Program-made: the position numbers and the translations under genes
NCBI GenBank assembly: GCA_013003535.1
Contig: JABDIY010000137.1
Coordinates: forward strand, 1-64,000
From: Acidimicrobiales bacterium
GTDB lineage: Bacteria > Actinomycetota > Acidimicrobiia > Acidimicrobiales > SZUA-35
Direction: 5' to 3'
DNA length: 64,000 bases
The notes under the pieces: model-generated
What the model was told of the DNA's origin: nothing
Database searches by the model: none
Seen by the model: the letters and a program-made list of their open reading frames with translations, nothing else
Shown here: piece after piece, positions 17,585 to 27,073 of the stretch
How positions within the stretch are numbered: position 1 is the first letter of the stretch
Layout of the letters: each line of letters starts with the position of its first letter

Positions 17585-18694
17585 GTGGATGTCAACGAGC
17601 TCCTGCATCATCAACGCTCCGCTCATGTTGCGCAAATGCCTCCGGGAGCTCAGGTACTCCTCAGCGCTGGCTGTGCCGGGGCCTGGTACTTCGATTGGAT
17701 CGAGCGGTACTACGGCAAGGTCCCGTTGCATATTGGCGTGGAGTACTACATGCCCCGGCCCGAGACCCTGCCGAACAACGTCCAGTGGATAGAAAACACC
17801 GCCGGTGACATGCGAGACGTGCCGACCGCCTCGGTCGACATTGTTCTCAGCGGACAGAATATCGAGCACCTTTGGCTCGATGACATGGTCAGTTTCATGC
17901 TCGAAGCGTCGCGAGTTCTCCGGTCTGGAGGACATCTCGTTGTCGACAGCCCCAACAGGACACAGACCGCCGCACTTCAATGGCCCCACCCTGAGCACAC
18001 GGTGGAGTTGACCTATGAAGAGGCCGTGAGGACCATGGAGCTAGCTGGCTTCGCAGTGACGAAGCGAGCCGGGCTTTGGCTGATAAACGAAGACGGGAGG
18101 GTACGCGACTACGAACCGGCGGATCCGACCGATGAGGTCGTTCGGGCTGTCCGAGCGGTCAATCACCCAGAAGAATCCTTTGTCTGGTGGATCGAGGGGC
18201 AGAAGGCCTCCGAGCCTGATGAGGACGGCCTGCGGAGACACCTCGCCGCCATCTTTGAGCTGGCTTGGCCCGAGCGTTTACAGCGTTTCCGGATTCTCGG
18301 TGCCACCGAACTTCCAGGGTCAAATGTGCTTCTGAACGAGCTCGGCTATCCATCTGTCGTCATGTTTGGACCATACACCCCCTTACCGGCTGGCCGATTC
18401 TCCGTAACCTTCAGAATCACAGGCGAGGACGAGATGGCGGAAAGCCCCGGCGCCTTAGATGTTCTAGCCGACGAGACGGTCATCTGGTCCGAGTCGATTC
18501 CTCCGCTCGCGCCAGGTGAGGTGTTCACGCCAACCGCATCCTTCGAGCTGACCGAAGAAATAACCTTCGGCGTCCAGTTCCGGGTTCACTCCAACGGGAC
18601 CGCCCACTTTCACACCCGTCGGTCGGTCGACTTCGTGGACCATCTCGAGACCACAGCCGGGCCGGCGTACTGTCGCCGATTCGACCCCCTCTAG
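17585..18694 (+). CDS. SAM-dependent methyltransferase with C-terminal beta-sandwich domain
   Basis: A class I methyltransferase. Residues near 20-170 carry a variant motif I (VLLSAGCAGAWYFDWIE), the acidic strand GVEYYMP, and DIVLSGQNIEHLWLDDMVSF with LRSGGHLVVDSPN. The last 120 residues form a separate all-beta segment beginning FGPYTPLPAGRFSVTFRI, similar to jelly-roll modules seen in glycan-modifying proteins. The start is uncertain: the frame is open back to 17243, and residues before this GTG (about 35 from a CTG at 17480) look like real protein, but contain no ATG, GTG or TTG. It opens the co-directional glycan block, 42 bp before the next gene as called. Confidence 0.72.
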   Translation: MDVNELLHHQRSAHVAQMPPGAQVLLSAGCAGAWYFDWIERYYGKVPLHIGVEYYMPRPETLPNNVQWIENTAGDMRDVPTASVDIVLSGQNIEHLWLDDMVSFMLEASRVLRSGGHLVVDSPNRTQTAALQWPHPEHTVELTYEEAVRTMELAGFAVTKRAGLWLINEDGRVRDYEPADPTDEVVRAVRAVNHPEESFVWWIEGQKASEPDEDGLRRHLAAIFELAWPERLQRFRILGATELPGSNVLLNELGYPSVVMFGPYTPLPAGRFSVTFRITGEDEMAESPGALDVLADETVIWSESIPPLAPGEVFTPTASFELTEEITFGVQFRVHSNGTAHFHTRRSVDFVDHLETTAGPAYCRRFDPL

Positions 18695-18736
18695 GCACTA
18701 GTGTCACTGCTTGGCAAATCCGCGAAAAGGAGCATG

Positions 18737-19822
18737 ATGCCAAACCCCCAAAGTCTCCCCAGGCGTGCAAAAGCCGCAGCGAAGTCCATAATCGGAACGG
18801 ACCAAAACCTCGTTCACCTCATACACGCCGTGAAGAACGAGGTGACTGGGAAATTGGCCCAGATGCACGAGGATCTGAACTCAGGCTTCGTGTCCATTTC
18901 GGAAGAGGCGGCGATCCTGGCGATGCAGATCAGGAGTGTCCGTGACAACTTCTCCAGTCAAACCGAGCTCACCCAGGCCGCGATCGACGAGGTTCGCGCC
19001 ATTCGATTCGAGCTCGCACAACATCGAGCGGAGATGGCTGACACCCTCGCCCACCTGGCCCCTAGTGTGCGCCTGAAATCACTCCAGGAGGGCTCAGTCG
19101 GAATCGACCAGGTGGACGAGTCAGCCGCAGCCTTCCTGAACTACGCCGCCTCCCATCGCGGTCCGCTGGCGGAGAAAAACCTCTGGATCAACAACCCCGT
19201 CGTCGTGGAGTGGCTGGAAGGTAATGCCCGAATCGGAGCGGTCAACGAGCGAATCATGGAGGTCCCGTATGTGCTCCAGAGCCTGGCACCCCTCCCACCG
19301 GGTTCCGCCGTGTTGGACATTGGCGGAGGCGAAAGTACGTTGGGTTTCTCCTTGGCATCCCTTGGCTATCGGACCACAGTCATCGAGCCCCAGGGATACC
19401 CGTTTGAACATCCAAACCTGGAAGTATTGCTCCATCCTCTCGAAGATCTCCCGCCTGGGCGGACCTTCGATGCAGTGGTGCTCTTATCGACCATCGAACA
19501 CTTTGGTATCGGTCATTACTCAGGCGGGCCAGAGCCCGACGAAGATGCCGACCTCGCTGCGATGAAGTTAGTGGCCAAGCTGTTGTCACCGAACGGTTTG
19601 CTTTCGCTAACAGTTCCATATGGCCCTGCCGAGGTGAACGAACTGGAGAGGATCTACGACCTCGAACGTTTGCAGCGGCTCCTTGAAGGTTGGGACATTC
19701 TGGATGCCAGAATTGGCCGCCGGGCCGACGCCACTACGTGGGTTCTCGAATCGAACGAACTATCCAGTCCAAGCGGGCCCGGTCGAGTCGCAATGCTGAC
19801 AGCTCGTCCCCGCCAGTCGTGA
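18737..19822 (+). CDS. coiled-coil SAM-dependent methyltransferase
   Basis: A 361-aa cytoplasmic protein. Residues about 20-110 are helical and heptad-like (HLIHAVKNEVTGKLAQMHED through ELTQAAIDEVRAIRFELAQH), then a class I methyltransferase: motif I VLDIGGGESTLGFSL near 205, TTVIEPQG, and FDAVVLLSTIEHFGIGHY. The start at 18737 follows AAAAGGAG at a good distance; the track start at 18701 has no ribosome site. Its stop overlaps the GTG of the following double-GT gene, so the two are coupled. It probably methylates a glycan end or branch; the acceptor is inferred from context only. Confidence 0.8.
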   Translation: MPNPQSLPRRAKAAAKSIIGTDQNLVHLIHAVKNEVTGKLAQMHEDLNSGFVSISEEAAILAMQIRSVRDNFSSQTELTQAAIDEVRAIRFELAQHRAEMADTLAHLAPSVRLKSLQEGSVGIDQVDESAAAFLNYAASHRGPLAEKNLWINNPVVVEWLEGNARIGAVNERIMEVPYVLQSLAPLPPGSAVLDIGGGESTLGFSLASLGYRTTVIEPQGYPFEHPNLEVLLHPLEDLPPGRTFDAVVLLSTIEHFGIGHYSGGPEPDEDADLAAMKLVAKLLSPNGLLSLTVPYGPAEVNELERIYDLERLQRLLEGWDILDARIGRRADATTWVLESNELSSPSGPGRVAMLTARPRQS

Positions 19823-22185
19823 CCGTTGTCTATGACCTGCTCGGGGTCCAGAGCAAGGAACACGGCGAAAGAGGCATCGCGCGATACGTTCTGAGCCTCG
19901 CCCTGGCAATCGAGGAGCTCGATCCCAGCGCAATCGATGTCTACCTCGTCCGGGAGTACTTGCCGATACCTGGGGTCATGGAGCCACTGATCCGGTCTGG
20001 GAAGGTTCGGACGTTTCGTGACATGCAGTCCAATCCGCCGAAATCGGGGGTCTTCGTAGTGGCATCACCCTACGAACTCGGGGAACCGCTGGACAGCATC
20101 CTCCCGGACTGGGCCCGCGATGGGCACTGGCAACGCGCCGGAATTCTCTACGACCTGATTCCTATGATCTTCCCAGAGATCTACTTGACCGATCTCTGGA
20201 GCAAGCGCTATCGCGCCCGCACAAACACCGTTGCCAACCTGGACCATCTGTTCGCAATTTCAGAAGCATCGAAGGCTGACGGAGTTCGGTTACTCAACAA
20301 AACCCCGGAGTCAATCACAGTGATCGGAGCTGGGGCTGACACTCGATTTGCCCCACCCCAAGAACCGCAAGCCGACGTACTCTCAGAATTGCAGAGGCGA
20401 CTACCCGACCTCCGAGAGTCCTACCTGCTGTTCCCCAGCGGAATCGAATGGAGAAAGAACCTCATTCGAATGTTCGATGCATATAGCCAACTCCCGGCAG
20501 ACATGCGCGCCGAGCACCAGCTCGTCATGGTGTGTCGGACCAACAGTGCAGAACAGGAAATGCTGGAACACGAGACAAGCACTCGAGGGATACAGAACGA
20601 CTTCTTGGCAACCGGCTTTGTGGATGATGCTGACCTGGTTCGCCTCTACCAAGCCGCCGGGCTTGTGATTTTCCCCTCGCTCTATGAAGGCTTCGGGTTG
20701 CCGGTGCTAGAGGCCAGGGCGTGCGGAGCTCCCGCTATCTGCTCCGACTCGTCCTCTCTCAAAGAGGTCCAACCCGATCCCACTGCGCGATTCGACCCAA
20801 CCGATGTGGATGAGATGACCGCGGTTCTGCAGCGAACTCTCGGCAACCCTGATGAGCTCAAACGCCTGCAAGATGCCGAGATGCCTCCATTCACTTGGAA
20901 GTGGGGGGCCGAGCGAACCCTTCCGGTCCTCGCCGAGCTCGCTCGCCGGTCTAGTACCCGAGGCATGACCAAACCTCGGCTCGCAATCGTGAGCCCGCTG
21001 CCTCCTCAACGATCGGGCATCGCCACCTACACCTACCGTCTTTGCGCCCATCTGGCGAACGAGGTGGACGTCACGGTTCTTGTTGACGACGAGACCTTCG
21101 CCTTGGAAGCGCCCGACGGAGTCCGTATAGCAAAGGTCAAAGAGCTCCTGGCTCTGGAACGGATGGACGGCCGCTTCGACGAAGTCATCTATTTTATGGG
21201 GAATAGCCATTTCCATGTTGCGGCACTGGAGATGCTCCGGCAACGTCCGGGCGCGGTGTTGATGCACGACGTCCGGATGACCGGCCTCTACGAATCGGAG
21301 TACTACCTCGCCGGCGATCGTCTTCCCCAAGGAACCGTCGGGGGGCTGCTCCATCAGCTCTACCCATCTAGATACCGGGACGTCCTATACAAACAAGACA
21401 TCATCTCCCCCACCGTGGCCGATCGTTTCGGGATCACTCTCACAAGAGAGATCGCAGCACATGCAACCAGGGTCTTCACTCACTCACAGTTCGCCGCGGA
21501 CTCCATCATGCTGGACTCCGGTGTTGTTCCCGAAGTGTTGTTTCCCATTCCGGTGCACACTGCCCATTCGATCAACGGTGCTCCCAAGGGCGCCGGCCAC
21601 CCACCGGTCATATCAACTTTTGGGAAAGTCGACCCGGTGAAGCAGCCATTCTTGTTGATCGAAGCATTCGCGCACGTGCGTCAACAATTCCCCAACGCTC
21701 AACTCGTATTTGTGGGTGACCACGACGAGCAACAGGAAGCCGCCCTCCTGGCTGCAATCGAGCGAGGAGGCGTTGGCGATGCAGTTGAAATCACCGGGCA
21801 TCTGAGCGACGCAGAGTACGAAGCCGCGATTGCCGCCACGTCGATAGCGGTTCAGCTGCGGGCATTCACCAACGGAGAGTCATCGGCAGCAGCCGCCGAT
21901 CTCATTGGGAGTGGTGTTCCTGTGGTCGTCTCCCAGCTGGGGGCGATGGCAGAGTTGCCTGAGGATGTGGTCGTGCACGTTGAGCAGCACGCCACCGCCG
22001 CCGAATTAGCCGAGCTCCTCGTGAAGTTACTCGGCGACAACGCTCGGCTTGAATCGATGATGGAAAACGGACGGCTATTCGCCAAGGCGAATTCCTACCG
22101 AGCAGCAAGCGATGCTCTGGTTGAACGACTGTTTCCTGCCAACCCCTGGAACGAGCGAAGGGTCAGTAGCGATGCGTTTCGGTAG
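19819..22185 (+). CDS. double-domain GT4 glycosyltransferase
   Basis: A 788-aa protein with two complete GT-B modules in tandem. Module 1 (about 1-385) begins TVVYDLLGVQSKEHGERGIA, with RGIARYVLSLALAIEEL, and ends in IFPSLYEGFGLPVLEARACG. Module 2 (about 390-770) begins PRLAIVSPLPPQRSGIATYT and ends GSGVPVVVSQLGAMAELPED. The second lacks the strict EX7E glutamate pair around its C-terminal helix, having NGESSAAAADLIGSG instead. Such tandem enzymes can add two sugars in turn or polymerise a repeat. The GTG at 19819 overlaps the previous stop (GTGA); the track start is internal to that gene. Confidence 0.87.
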   Translation: MTVVYDLLGVQSKEHGERGIARYVLSLALAIEELDPSAIDVYLVREYLPIPGVMEPLIRSGKVRTFRDMQSNPPKSGVFVVASPYELGEPLDSILPDWARDGHWQRAGILYDLIPMIFPEIYLTDLWSKRYRARTNTVANLDHLFAISEASKADGVRLLNKTPESITVIGAGADTRFAPPQEPQADVLSELQRRLPDLRESYLLFPSGIEWRKNLIRMFDAYSQLPADMRAEHQLVMVCRTNSAEQEMLEHETSTRGIQNDFLATGFVDDADLVRLYQAAGLVIFPSLYEGFGLPVLEARACGAPAICSDSSSLKEVQPDPTARFDPTDVDEMTAVLQRTLGNPDELKRLQDAEMPPFTWKWGAERTLPVLAELARRSSTRGMTKPRLAIVSPLPPQRSGIATYTYRLCAHLANEVDVTVLVDDETFALEAPDGVRIAKVKELLALERMDGRFDEVIYFMGNSHFHVAALEMLRQRPGAVLMHDVRMTGLYESEYYLAGDRLPQGTVGGLLHQLYPSRYRDVLYKQDIISPTVADRFGITLTREIAAHATRVFTHSQFAADSIMLDSGVVPEVLFPIPVHTAHSINGAPKGAGHPPVISTFGKVDPVKQPFLLIEAFAHVRQQFPNAQLVFVGDHDEQQEAALLAAIERGGVGDAVEITGHLSDAEYEAAIAATSIAVQLRAFTNGESSAAAADLIGSGVPVVVSQLGAMAELPEDVVVHVEQHATAAELAELLVKLLGDNARLESMMENGRLFAKANSYRAASDALVERLFPANPWNERRVSSDAFR

Positions 22186-23101
22186 GGCTTATCGGCGTGC
22201 TCCAAACTCGCCCCTTCGCCCTCTGCTCTACCACATGCATATCCCCAAAACTGCCGGCACGTCTTTGCGGCGGTTGCTCGAATCGCAATTCACAACAGCA
22301 GAAACATTTCCATCCTTACTTTGGGCACAGCACTGGCAACAAACGGATGCGCAGGAACAAAGCCTTCGCCAACGAATTCGTCGCACCGTCGATTACCGCT
22401 TCATAGGTGGCCATTTCGACTATCAGCTCAAAGGGCTCTTCTTACCCCGACCGGTGCGTCGACTAACCGTTTTGCGAAACCCCGAAGATCGGGCCCTGTC
22501 GTTCTACCACCACATCCTCGCCAACACCGAGACCGACTTTTTTGTGGAAGATGCCACCGGCCGGTGGCATGAGTATCCCCGACCATTCCCCTCGTTGGAG
22601 GAAACGTTGTCCCATCCCGTCTTCGCCACAATGTTCTCCAACACGATGTTCCGGCAGTTTGCGATCGACTACAACCCCGAAGAACTTCGTGCAAAACCGC
22701 ATCGAATGGGCCCTCATTTTTCGTTTCCATTCGTCGGCGCGCCACTAAGCAAAGATCTCTATCCACTGGTTCGGGAGCGCCTGGCGAAGACCGTTGTGGG
22801 AATCCAAGAACATTTCTTGGTCTCGCTGTGGCTGTTTCGGTGCACTCTCGACCTGCCTATTCCACTAGACGCCGAGACGAGGGAGCGGCCGGGCAAACAC
22901 CTCGGCCTGAGCGGGCAAAGTGCCGCTGCGCTCGAATTGTTACGACAGCTGAATGTTTACGACAGATGGCTCTATGAGCGCGGGGTTGAACAGTTCCTGA
23001 CTCACGTTCAGACGACGGCAGCCAAGCATGGCCTGACCCCGCCGCGGGGCTTGAACGAACTCGACGCGGATTTTGCGGATCAGATTCGGAGTTGTCCCTA
23101 G
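22172..23101 (+). CDS. sulfotransferase-family protein
   Basis: A 309-aa protein of the Sulfotransfer_2 type, which uses PAPS to sulfate carbohydrates. The 5'-phosphosulfate loop is HIPKTAGTSLRRLLESQF and the 3'-phosphate site is RRLTVLRNPEDRALSFYHH. The middle contains FIGGHFDYQL, also seen in this family. The start is ATG 22172, overlapping the end of the GT gene by 14 bp; the track start at 22112 lies inside that gene. No membrane segment is seen. Sulfation of the glycan made by this block is an inference; some family members in bacteria have uncharacterised reactions. Confidence 0.78.
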   Translation: MRFGRAYRRAPNSPLRPLLYHMHIPKTAGTSLRRLLESQFTTAETFPSLLWAQHWQQTDAQEQSLRQRIRRTVDYRFIGGHFDYQLKGLFLPRPVRRLTVLRNPEDRALSFYHHILANTETDFFVEDATGRWHEYPRPFPSLEETLSHPVFATMFSNTMFRQFAIDYNPEELRAKPHRMGPHFSFPFVGAPLSKDLYPLVRERLAKTVVGIQEHFLVSLWLFRCTLDLPIPLDAETRERPGKHLGLSGQSAAALELLRQLNVYDRWLYERGVEQFLTHVQTTAAKHGLTPPRGLNELDADFADQIRSCP

Positions 23102-23148
23102 ATGTGGCTTAGCTCAGATGTTCAGCCGATCCGGGCAATACTGGGGTC

Positions 23149-24198
23149 GTGAGATTTTTTGTCACGGGCGGTTTAGGGTTCATCGGCTCAGCAGTTGTTC
23201 GCCGGGCGATTGCGGACGGACATGAAGTGACGAATGTGGACCTCCAGACTTATGCTGGCGACCCTCGAACGGTGGCCTCGGTAGAAACTGCCGAAACCTA
23301 TCGGTACGTGAAGGCAGACATCCGCGATGGGGCGGCCATCCGCTCGATCATCCATGAAGCAAGGCCAGATGCGATCATTCATCTTGCCGCGGAAACCCAC
23401 GTTGACCGAAGCATTCAATCGCCGGATGAGTTCGTTAGCACCAATGTCATGGGCACGGCAACGGTCTTAGCTGCGGCCCGGGAGTACCTCGGTTCCAACA
23501 ACGCCACGCCCGCCGATTTCCGTTTCATTCACGTCTCGACCGATGAGGTATTCGGATCGCTCAGGAGCGGCGACAAACCGTTCACGCCCTCAAGTCGCTA
23601 TGACCCGCGCTCCCCCTACTCGGCTAGCAAAGCCGCATCAGACCATCTGGCCAGAGCCTGGTTCCACACCTACGACCTACCAGTCATCGTCACCAACTGC
23701 TCCAATAATTACGGGCCATTTCAGTTCCCTGAAAAGCTGGTGCCGCTCATGATCATTGCTGCGCTTGGTGGCCAGGACCTCCCCCTCTACGGTACGGGCG
23801 AAAACGTTCGCGATTGGCTACATGTGGACGATCATGCGCAGGGTCTACTTCTCACCGCAGCTGGCGGCGAACCCGGTGAAACCTATCTTTTTGGTGGTGG
23901 GGCAGAGCGGACAAACCTCGAAGTGGTCTATCAGATCTGTGATCTCATCGATGAGATGGCTGACTCATACCCGAAGCAGCGTCGTGATCTCGTCCGTTTC
24001 GTAGCGGATCGCCCCGGTCATGACTACCGATACGCAATCGACTACAGCCTCACCGAACAGACATTGGGTTGGGCGCCAACCCAAACCTTCGAAGACGGCC
24101 TTCGAGCGACGGTCCGATGGTATTTGTCCAACAGCACCTTCTGGCAGTCGCTTCTCCACACCAACCGATCCTTCCAAGACCTGGGATCAACGTCGTGA
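23149..24198 (+). CDS. rfbB: dTDP-glucose 4,6-dehydratase
   Basis: Converts dTDP-glucose to dTDP-4-keto-6-deoxyglucose, the branch point to rhamnose and other deoxysugars. This is an extended SDR: NAD-binding TGGLGFIG at residue 6, the catalytic Ser-Thr-Asp-Glu region [26 protein letters not shown] carrying the Tyr-X3-Lys pair, and [18 protein letters not shown]. The 349-aa length is normal. It begins at GTG and its stop overlaps the GTG of rfbA by 4 bp. No rfbC or rfbD is present in the window, so the final sugar is open. Confidence 0.95.
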   Translation: MRFFVTGGLGFIGSAVVRRAIADGHEVTNVDLQTYAGDPRTVASVETAETYRYVKADIRDGAAIRSIIHEARPDAIIHLAAETHVDRSIQSPDEFVSTNVMGTATVLAAAREYLGSNNATPADFRFIHVSTDEVFGSLRSGDKPFTPSSRYDPRSPYSASKAASDHLARAWFHTYDLPVIVTNCSNNYGPFQFPEKLVPLMIIAALGGQDLPLYGTGENVRDWLHVDDHAQGLLLTAAGGEPGETYLFGGGAERTNLEVVYQICDLIDEMADSYPKQRRDLVRFVADRPGHDYRYAIDYSLTEQTLGWAPTQTFEDGLRATVRWYLSNSTFWQSLLHTNRSFQDLGSTS

Positions 24199-25076
24199 GA
24201 GGAATCGTCTTGGCTGGAGGGAGCGGGTCACGCCTGCACCCCCTGACGTTTGCAGTGTCGAAACAGCTTCTCCCCGTCTACGACAAGCCGATGGTCTACT
24301 ACCCCATCGCCACGCTGATGCTAGCCGGGATCAAGGAATTGCTGGTGATAACCACACCCGAAGATGCTCCGGCATTCCATCGCCTACTAGGCGACGGATC
24401 GCAGTTCGGCATCTCGATCGAGTTCGCCATGCAGCCCAACCCAGAGGGACTTGCTCAGGCATTCGTCATCGGCTCCGACTTCATCGACGGTAAGGGTTGC
24501 GCCATGGTGCTGGGCGACAATCTGTTCTACGGGACTGGGATGGGTACCCAGCTCCGCTCAGCCGCTCAAATTGCGTCCGGCGCAACGGTTTTCGCACAGC
24601 AGGTTCGCCACCCTCATCGCTACGGGGTCGTGGGTTTCGACAACAACGGGAGCCCCACCAGCATCGAAGAGAAACCCGCGGCACCGAAATCAGCATGGGC
24701 AGTCACAGGTCTCTACTTCTTCGACAGTCAAATCACCGAGATCGCCAGCGCCGTTAAGCCATCGGCGCGGGGAGAGCTGGAGATTACCAGCGTCATCCAG
24801 GTCTATCTCGATCAAGGAGATCTGGCAGTCACTCGCCTCGGGCGAGGGGTTGCGTGGTTGGACACGGGAACGTTCGACTCACTGGTGGAAGCCGGCGAAT
24901 TCGTTCGGGTAGTCGAGCAGCGGCAAGGAATGAAGATCGCCTGCCTCGAGGAGATTGGGTGGCGTATGGGCTGGCTGACCGACGACCAACTTCGCGCCCG
25001 TGCTCAGCCGCTCCTGAAGAGCGGGTATGGCGAGTATTTGCTGGGTCTACTCAACGCACTCGATGATACGGCGTGA
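24195..25076 (+). CDS. rfbA: glucose-1-phosphate thymidylyltransferase
   Basis: Makes dTDP-glucose from glucose-1-phosphate and dTTP, one step before RfbB. The nucleotidyltransferase signature [16 protein letters not shown] opens the protein; [32 protein letters not shown] and [14 protein letters not shown] follow in the order expected for RmlA. The 293-aa length is normal. The GTG at 24195 overlaps the rfbB stop (GTGA), which fixes the start and shows translational coupling; the longer track ORF is inside rfbB. Confidence 0.95.
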   Translation: MRGIVLAGGSGSRLHPLTFAVSKQLLPVYDKPMVYYPIATLMLAGIKELLVITTPEDAPAFHRLLGDGSQFGISIEFAMQPNPEGLAQAFVIGSDFIDGKGCAMVLGDNLFYGTGMGTQLRSAAQIASGATVFAQQVRHPHRYGVVGFDNNGSPTSIEEKPAAPKSAWAVTGLYFFDSQITEIASAVKPSARGELEITSVIQVYLDQGDLAVTRLGRGVAWLDTGTFDSLVEAGEFVRVVEQRQGMKIACLEEIGWRMGWLTDDQLRARAQPLLKSGYGEYLLGLLNALDDTA

Positions 25077-25134
25077 GCTGAGGGCGTTCCCCACCGAGCC
25101 CGGGTGACCGGACTACGATCGACGGGGAGGTCCT

Positions 25135-26139
25135 GTGCGGCTCGTTGTTTTCTCTATTTGCAAAGATGAGGCGGCCACGATCGCTCGGGTGATCGAAGGG
25201 ATTCCTCCCGAGATAGCTGGCATTTCCGAGGTCCAGGTTCTGGTGGTCAGTGATGGCAGCACCGACGAGACGGCGGAGATCGCCCGCCGGAGCGGCGCCA
25301 CGGTGATCGAGGGTCGCGTCCAACGACGATTAGCGTTCCGGTTCCAACAGGCGGTGAACGAAGCGCTCGCCATGGGTGCCGACATCGCCGTCAACATCGA
25401 TGGCGATCTCCAGTTCGACCCGGCCGAGATCCCTCAGCTCGTCGCACCGATCGTGGCTGGTGCCGCTGACTTCGTTGCCGCCGACCGCTTCGCATCCTCC
25501 CTCTCCGGGCAGAAACGGAGGCCCGAGAACATGCCTCTGAGCAAGTACTGGGGAAACCGGTTGGGGGCCCGTGTCGTCAGCACACTTTCGGGCGGCTCGT
25601 TCAACGACGTGACATGTGGTTTCCGGGCGTACAACCGAACGGCCCTGCTCGCGCTCAACATCAATACCAAACACACCTACACCCAGGAGTCCTTCCAGTT
25701 GCTCACGGAAGCGGGCCTGGATGTTGAGACACTCCCGGTTGAGGTTACGTACTATCCCGGACGCGAGTCTCGGGTTGTCACCAGCATCTGGACGTTTACC
25801 GCTACCAGTGCAGTCAACATCCTGCGGGCGTACCGAGACTTCGCCCCACTCCGCTTTTTCTTCATGCTGGGGCTCCTGGCAGTACTCCCGGGATTCGCCG
25901 CCAGCGCATTCGTCGGCGGCCACTGGCTCGTCACCGGGCGGACCTCGCCGTACACATCGCTGGGGCTTGTCGGCGTCTACATTTTCTCACTCGGCCTTCT
26001 TCTCTGGGTCGTCGGGCTGCTGGCCGACATGCAGGTGCGCACCACCCGCAATCAGGAAAAGATTCTCCGGATGCTGAAGGACGTCACCTACAGCACGGAG
26101 GCGGAGTTCATCGATGTACGGACGTCGGAGGATGACTGA
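25135..26139 (+). CDS. GT2-family glycosyltransferase with C-terminal membrane segments
   Basis: A 334-aa enzyme of the dolichyl/polyprenyl-phosphate sugar synthase type. The GT-A fold shows VVFSICKDEAATIARVIEG, VVSDGSTDET, and the metal-binding NIDGDLQFDP. Residues about 235-300 form two hydrophobic segments (FFFMLGLLAVLPGFAASAF and IFSLGLLLWVVGLLAD), which would anchor it to the inner membrane. GGAGG stands before the GTG start. It may make a polyprenyl-phosphate sugar for the GT-C enzyme downstream; this is inferred from the pairing. Confidence 0.87.
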   Translation: MRLVVFSICKDEAATIARVIEGIPPEIAGISEVQVLVVSDGSTDETAEIARRSGATVIEGRVQRRLAFRFQQAVNEALAMGADIAVNIDGDLQFDPAEIPQLVAPIVAGAADFVAADRFASSLSGQKRRPENMPLSKYWGNRLGARVVSTLSGGSFNDVTCGFRAYNRTALLALNINTKHTYTQESFQLLTEAGLDVETLPVEVTYYPGRESRVVTSIWTFTATSAVNILRAYRDFAPLRFFFMLGLLAVLPGFAASAFVGGHWLVTGRTSPYTSLGLVGVYIFSLGLLLWVVGLLADMQVRTTRNQEKILRMLKDVTYSTEAEFIDVRTSEDD

Positions 26140-27073
26140 TGAACAACCGCGCCAGCGGCCGATCTACTTGTTGCTGGCTCCGCTGCTGATCGTCGTTGCG
26201 CTCGGCTTCGCGCTGCAACAGTTTCAGGGCGGCGGCGAAATACTCTCCCGGTTGACAAGCGCTTCACCCGCGCTGCTGGCGATCTGTGTTGTGAGCCTGC
26301 TGCTCTACTGGTGGATTACCGTCTCATCGTGGTCTTTGATCGCCCGAATCGGCGCCAATGCCAAGATGCCCATCTCGGCGTCGTTAGCGCAGATCGTGAC
26401 TGTCAACCTCGGTAAATACGTACCCGGAAAGATCTGGGGCATCGTTGCTCGCGGCACGTTGATGACGAAATACGGTGCCACCGCGCGCGGGATAATGAAT
26501 GCCTCAGTTCTGGAGCAGTTCTACCTTCTCTTCACCGCGTTGTGCGTTGGCACCTTCTCGTGGGGCCTGAGTCGGGCCGGCGTGCTCCGTGGCGTGCTTG
26601 TCGTCGCATCGATGGCCCTCGCGGCCGCTGGTGTTCTGGCACCCCGGGTCTTCCTTTCAGCGTGGAACCGTACGCTCCACAAGCTTCGGCCGGGAACCGC
26701 AATATCCACAATTGCACCCCCCACCTTCTCCGAGGGCGCTGCGCTGATTGGTCGCTACATCCTCATATGGATCTCCCTCGGAGTTTTCTTCGCCGGCCTC
26801 ACCGTCGCCATCACTGATATCGAGAGGTCGCTGTCCACACTCGGCCTGCTCGTCTTCACCAACACCACTGCTTACGTGGGCGGATTCGTTGCACTCTTCG
26901 CTCCTGGTGGCCTGGGTGTTAGGGAGTCGATTGGTGCCGGCCTACTGGCCAGTTCCCTCGGTCTTGAGGAAGCGGCATTTGTCATGGTCGCCTACCGAAT
27001 CCTGATCATGATCAGCGAGCTCATTGCGGCCGCACTTGCCATCCCACGCTTCGCCGAGGTGCTCCGTGGCTGA
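26132..27073 (+). CDS. flippase-like / lysylphosphatidylglycerol-synthase-type membrane protein
   Basis: A 313-aa integral membrane protein with about eight hydrophobic segments. It resembles the UPF0104/LPG_synthase_TM family: NLGKYVPGKIWGIVARG is the family's conserved core and FVALFAPGGLGVRESIGAG the C-terminal signature. Relatives lie in glycan loci and are proposed to move lipid-linked intermediates, without a proven reaction. The start is ATG 26132 with CGGAGG upstream, overlapping the GT2 stop by 8 bp. It also overlaps the following gene by 8 bp, so the three genes are tightly coupled. Confidence 0.82.
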   Translation: MTDEQPRQRPIYLLLAPLLIVVALGFALQQFQGGGEILSRLTSASPALLAICVVSLLLYWWITVSSWSLIARIGANAKMPISASLAQIVTVNLGKYVPGKIWGIVARGTLMTKYGATARGIMNASVLEQFYLLFTALCVGTFSWGLSRAGVLRGVLVVASMALAAAGVLAPRVFLSAWNRTLHKLRPGTAISTIAPPTFSEGAALIGRYILIWISLGVFFAGLTVAITDIERSLSTLGLLVFTNTTAYVGGFVALFAPGGLGVRESIGAGLLASSLGLEEAAFVMVAYRILIMISELIAAALAIPRFAEVLRG

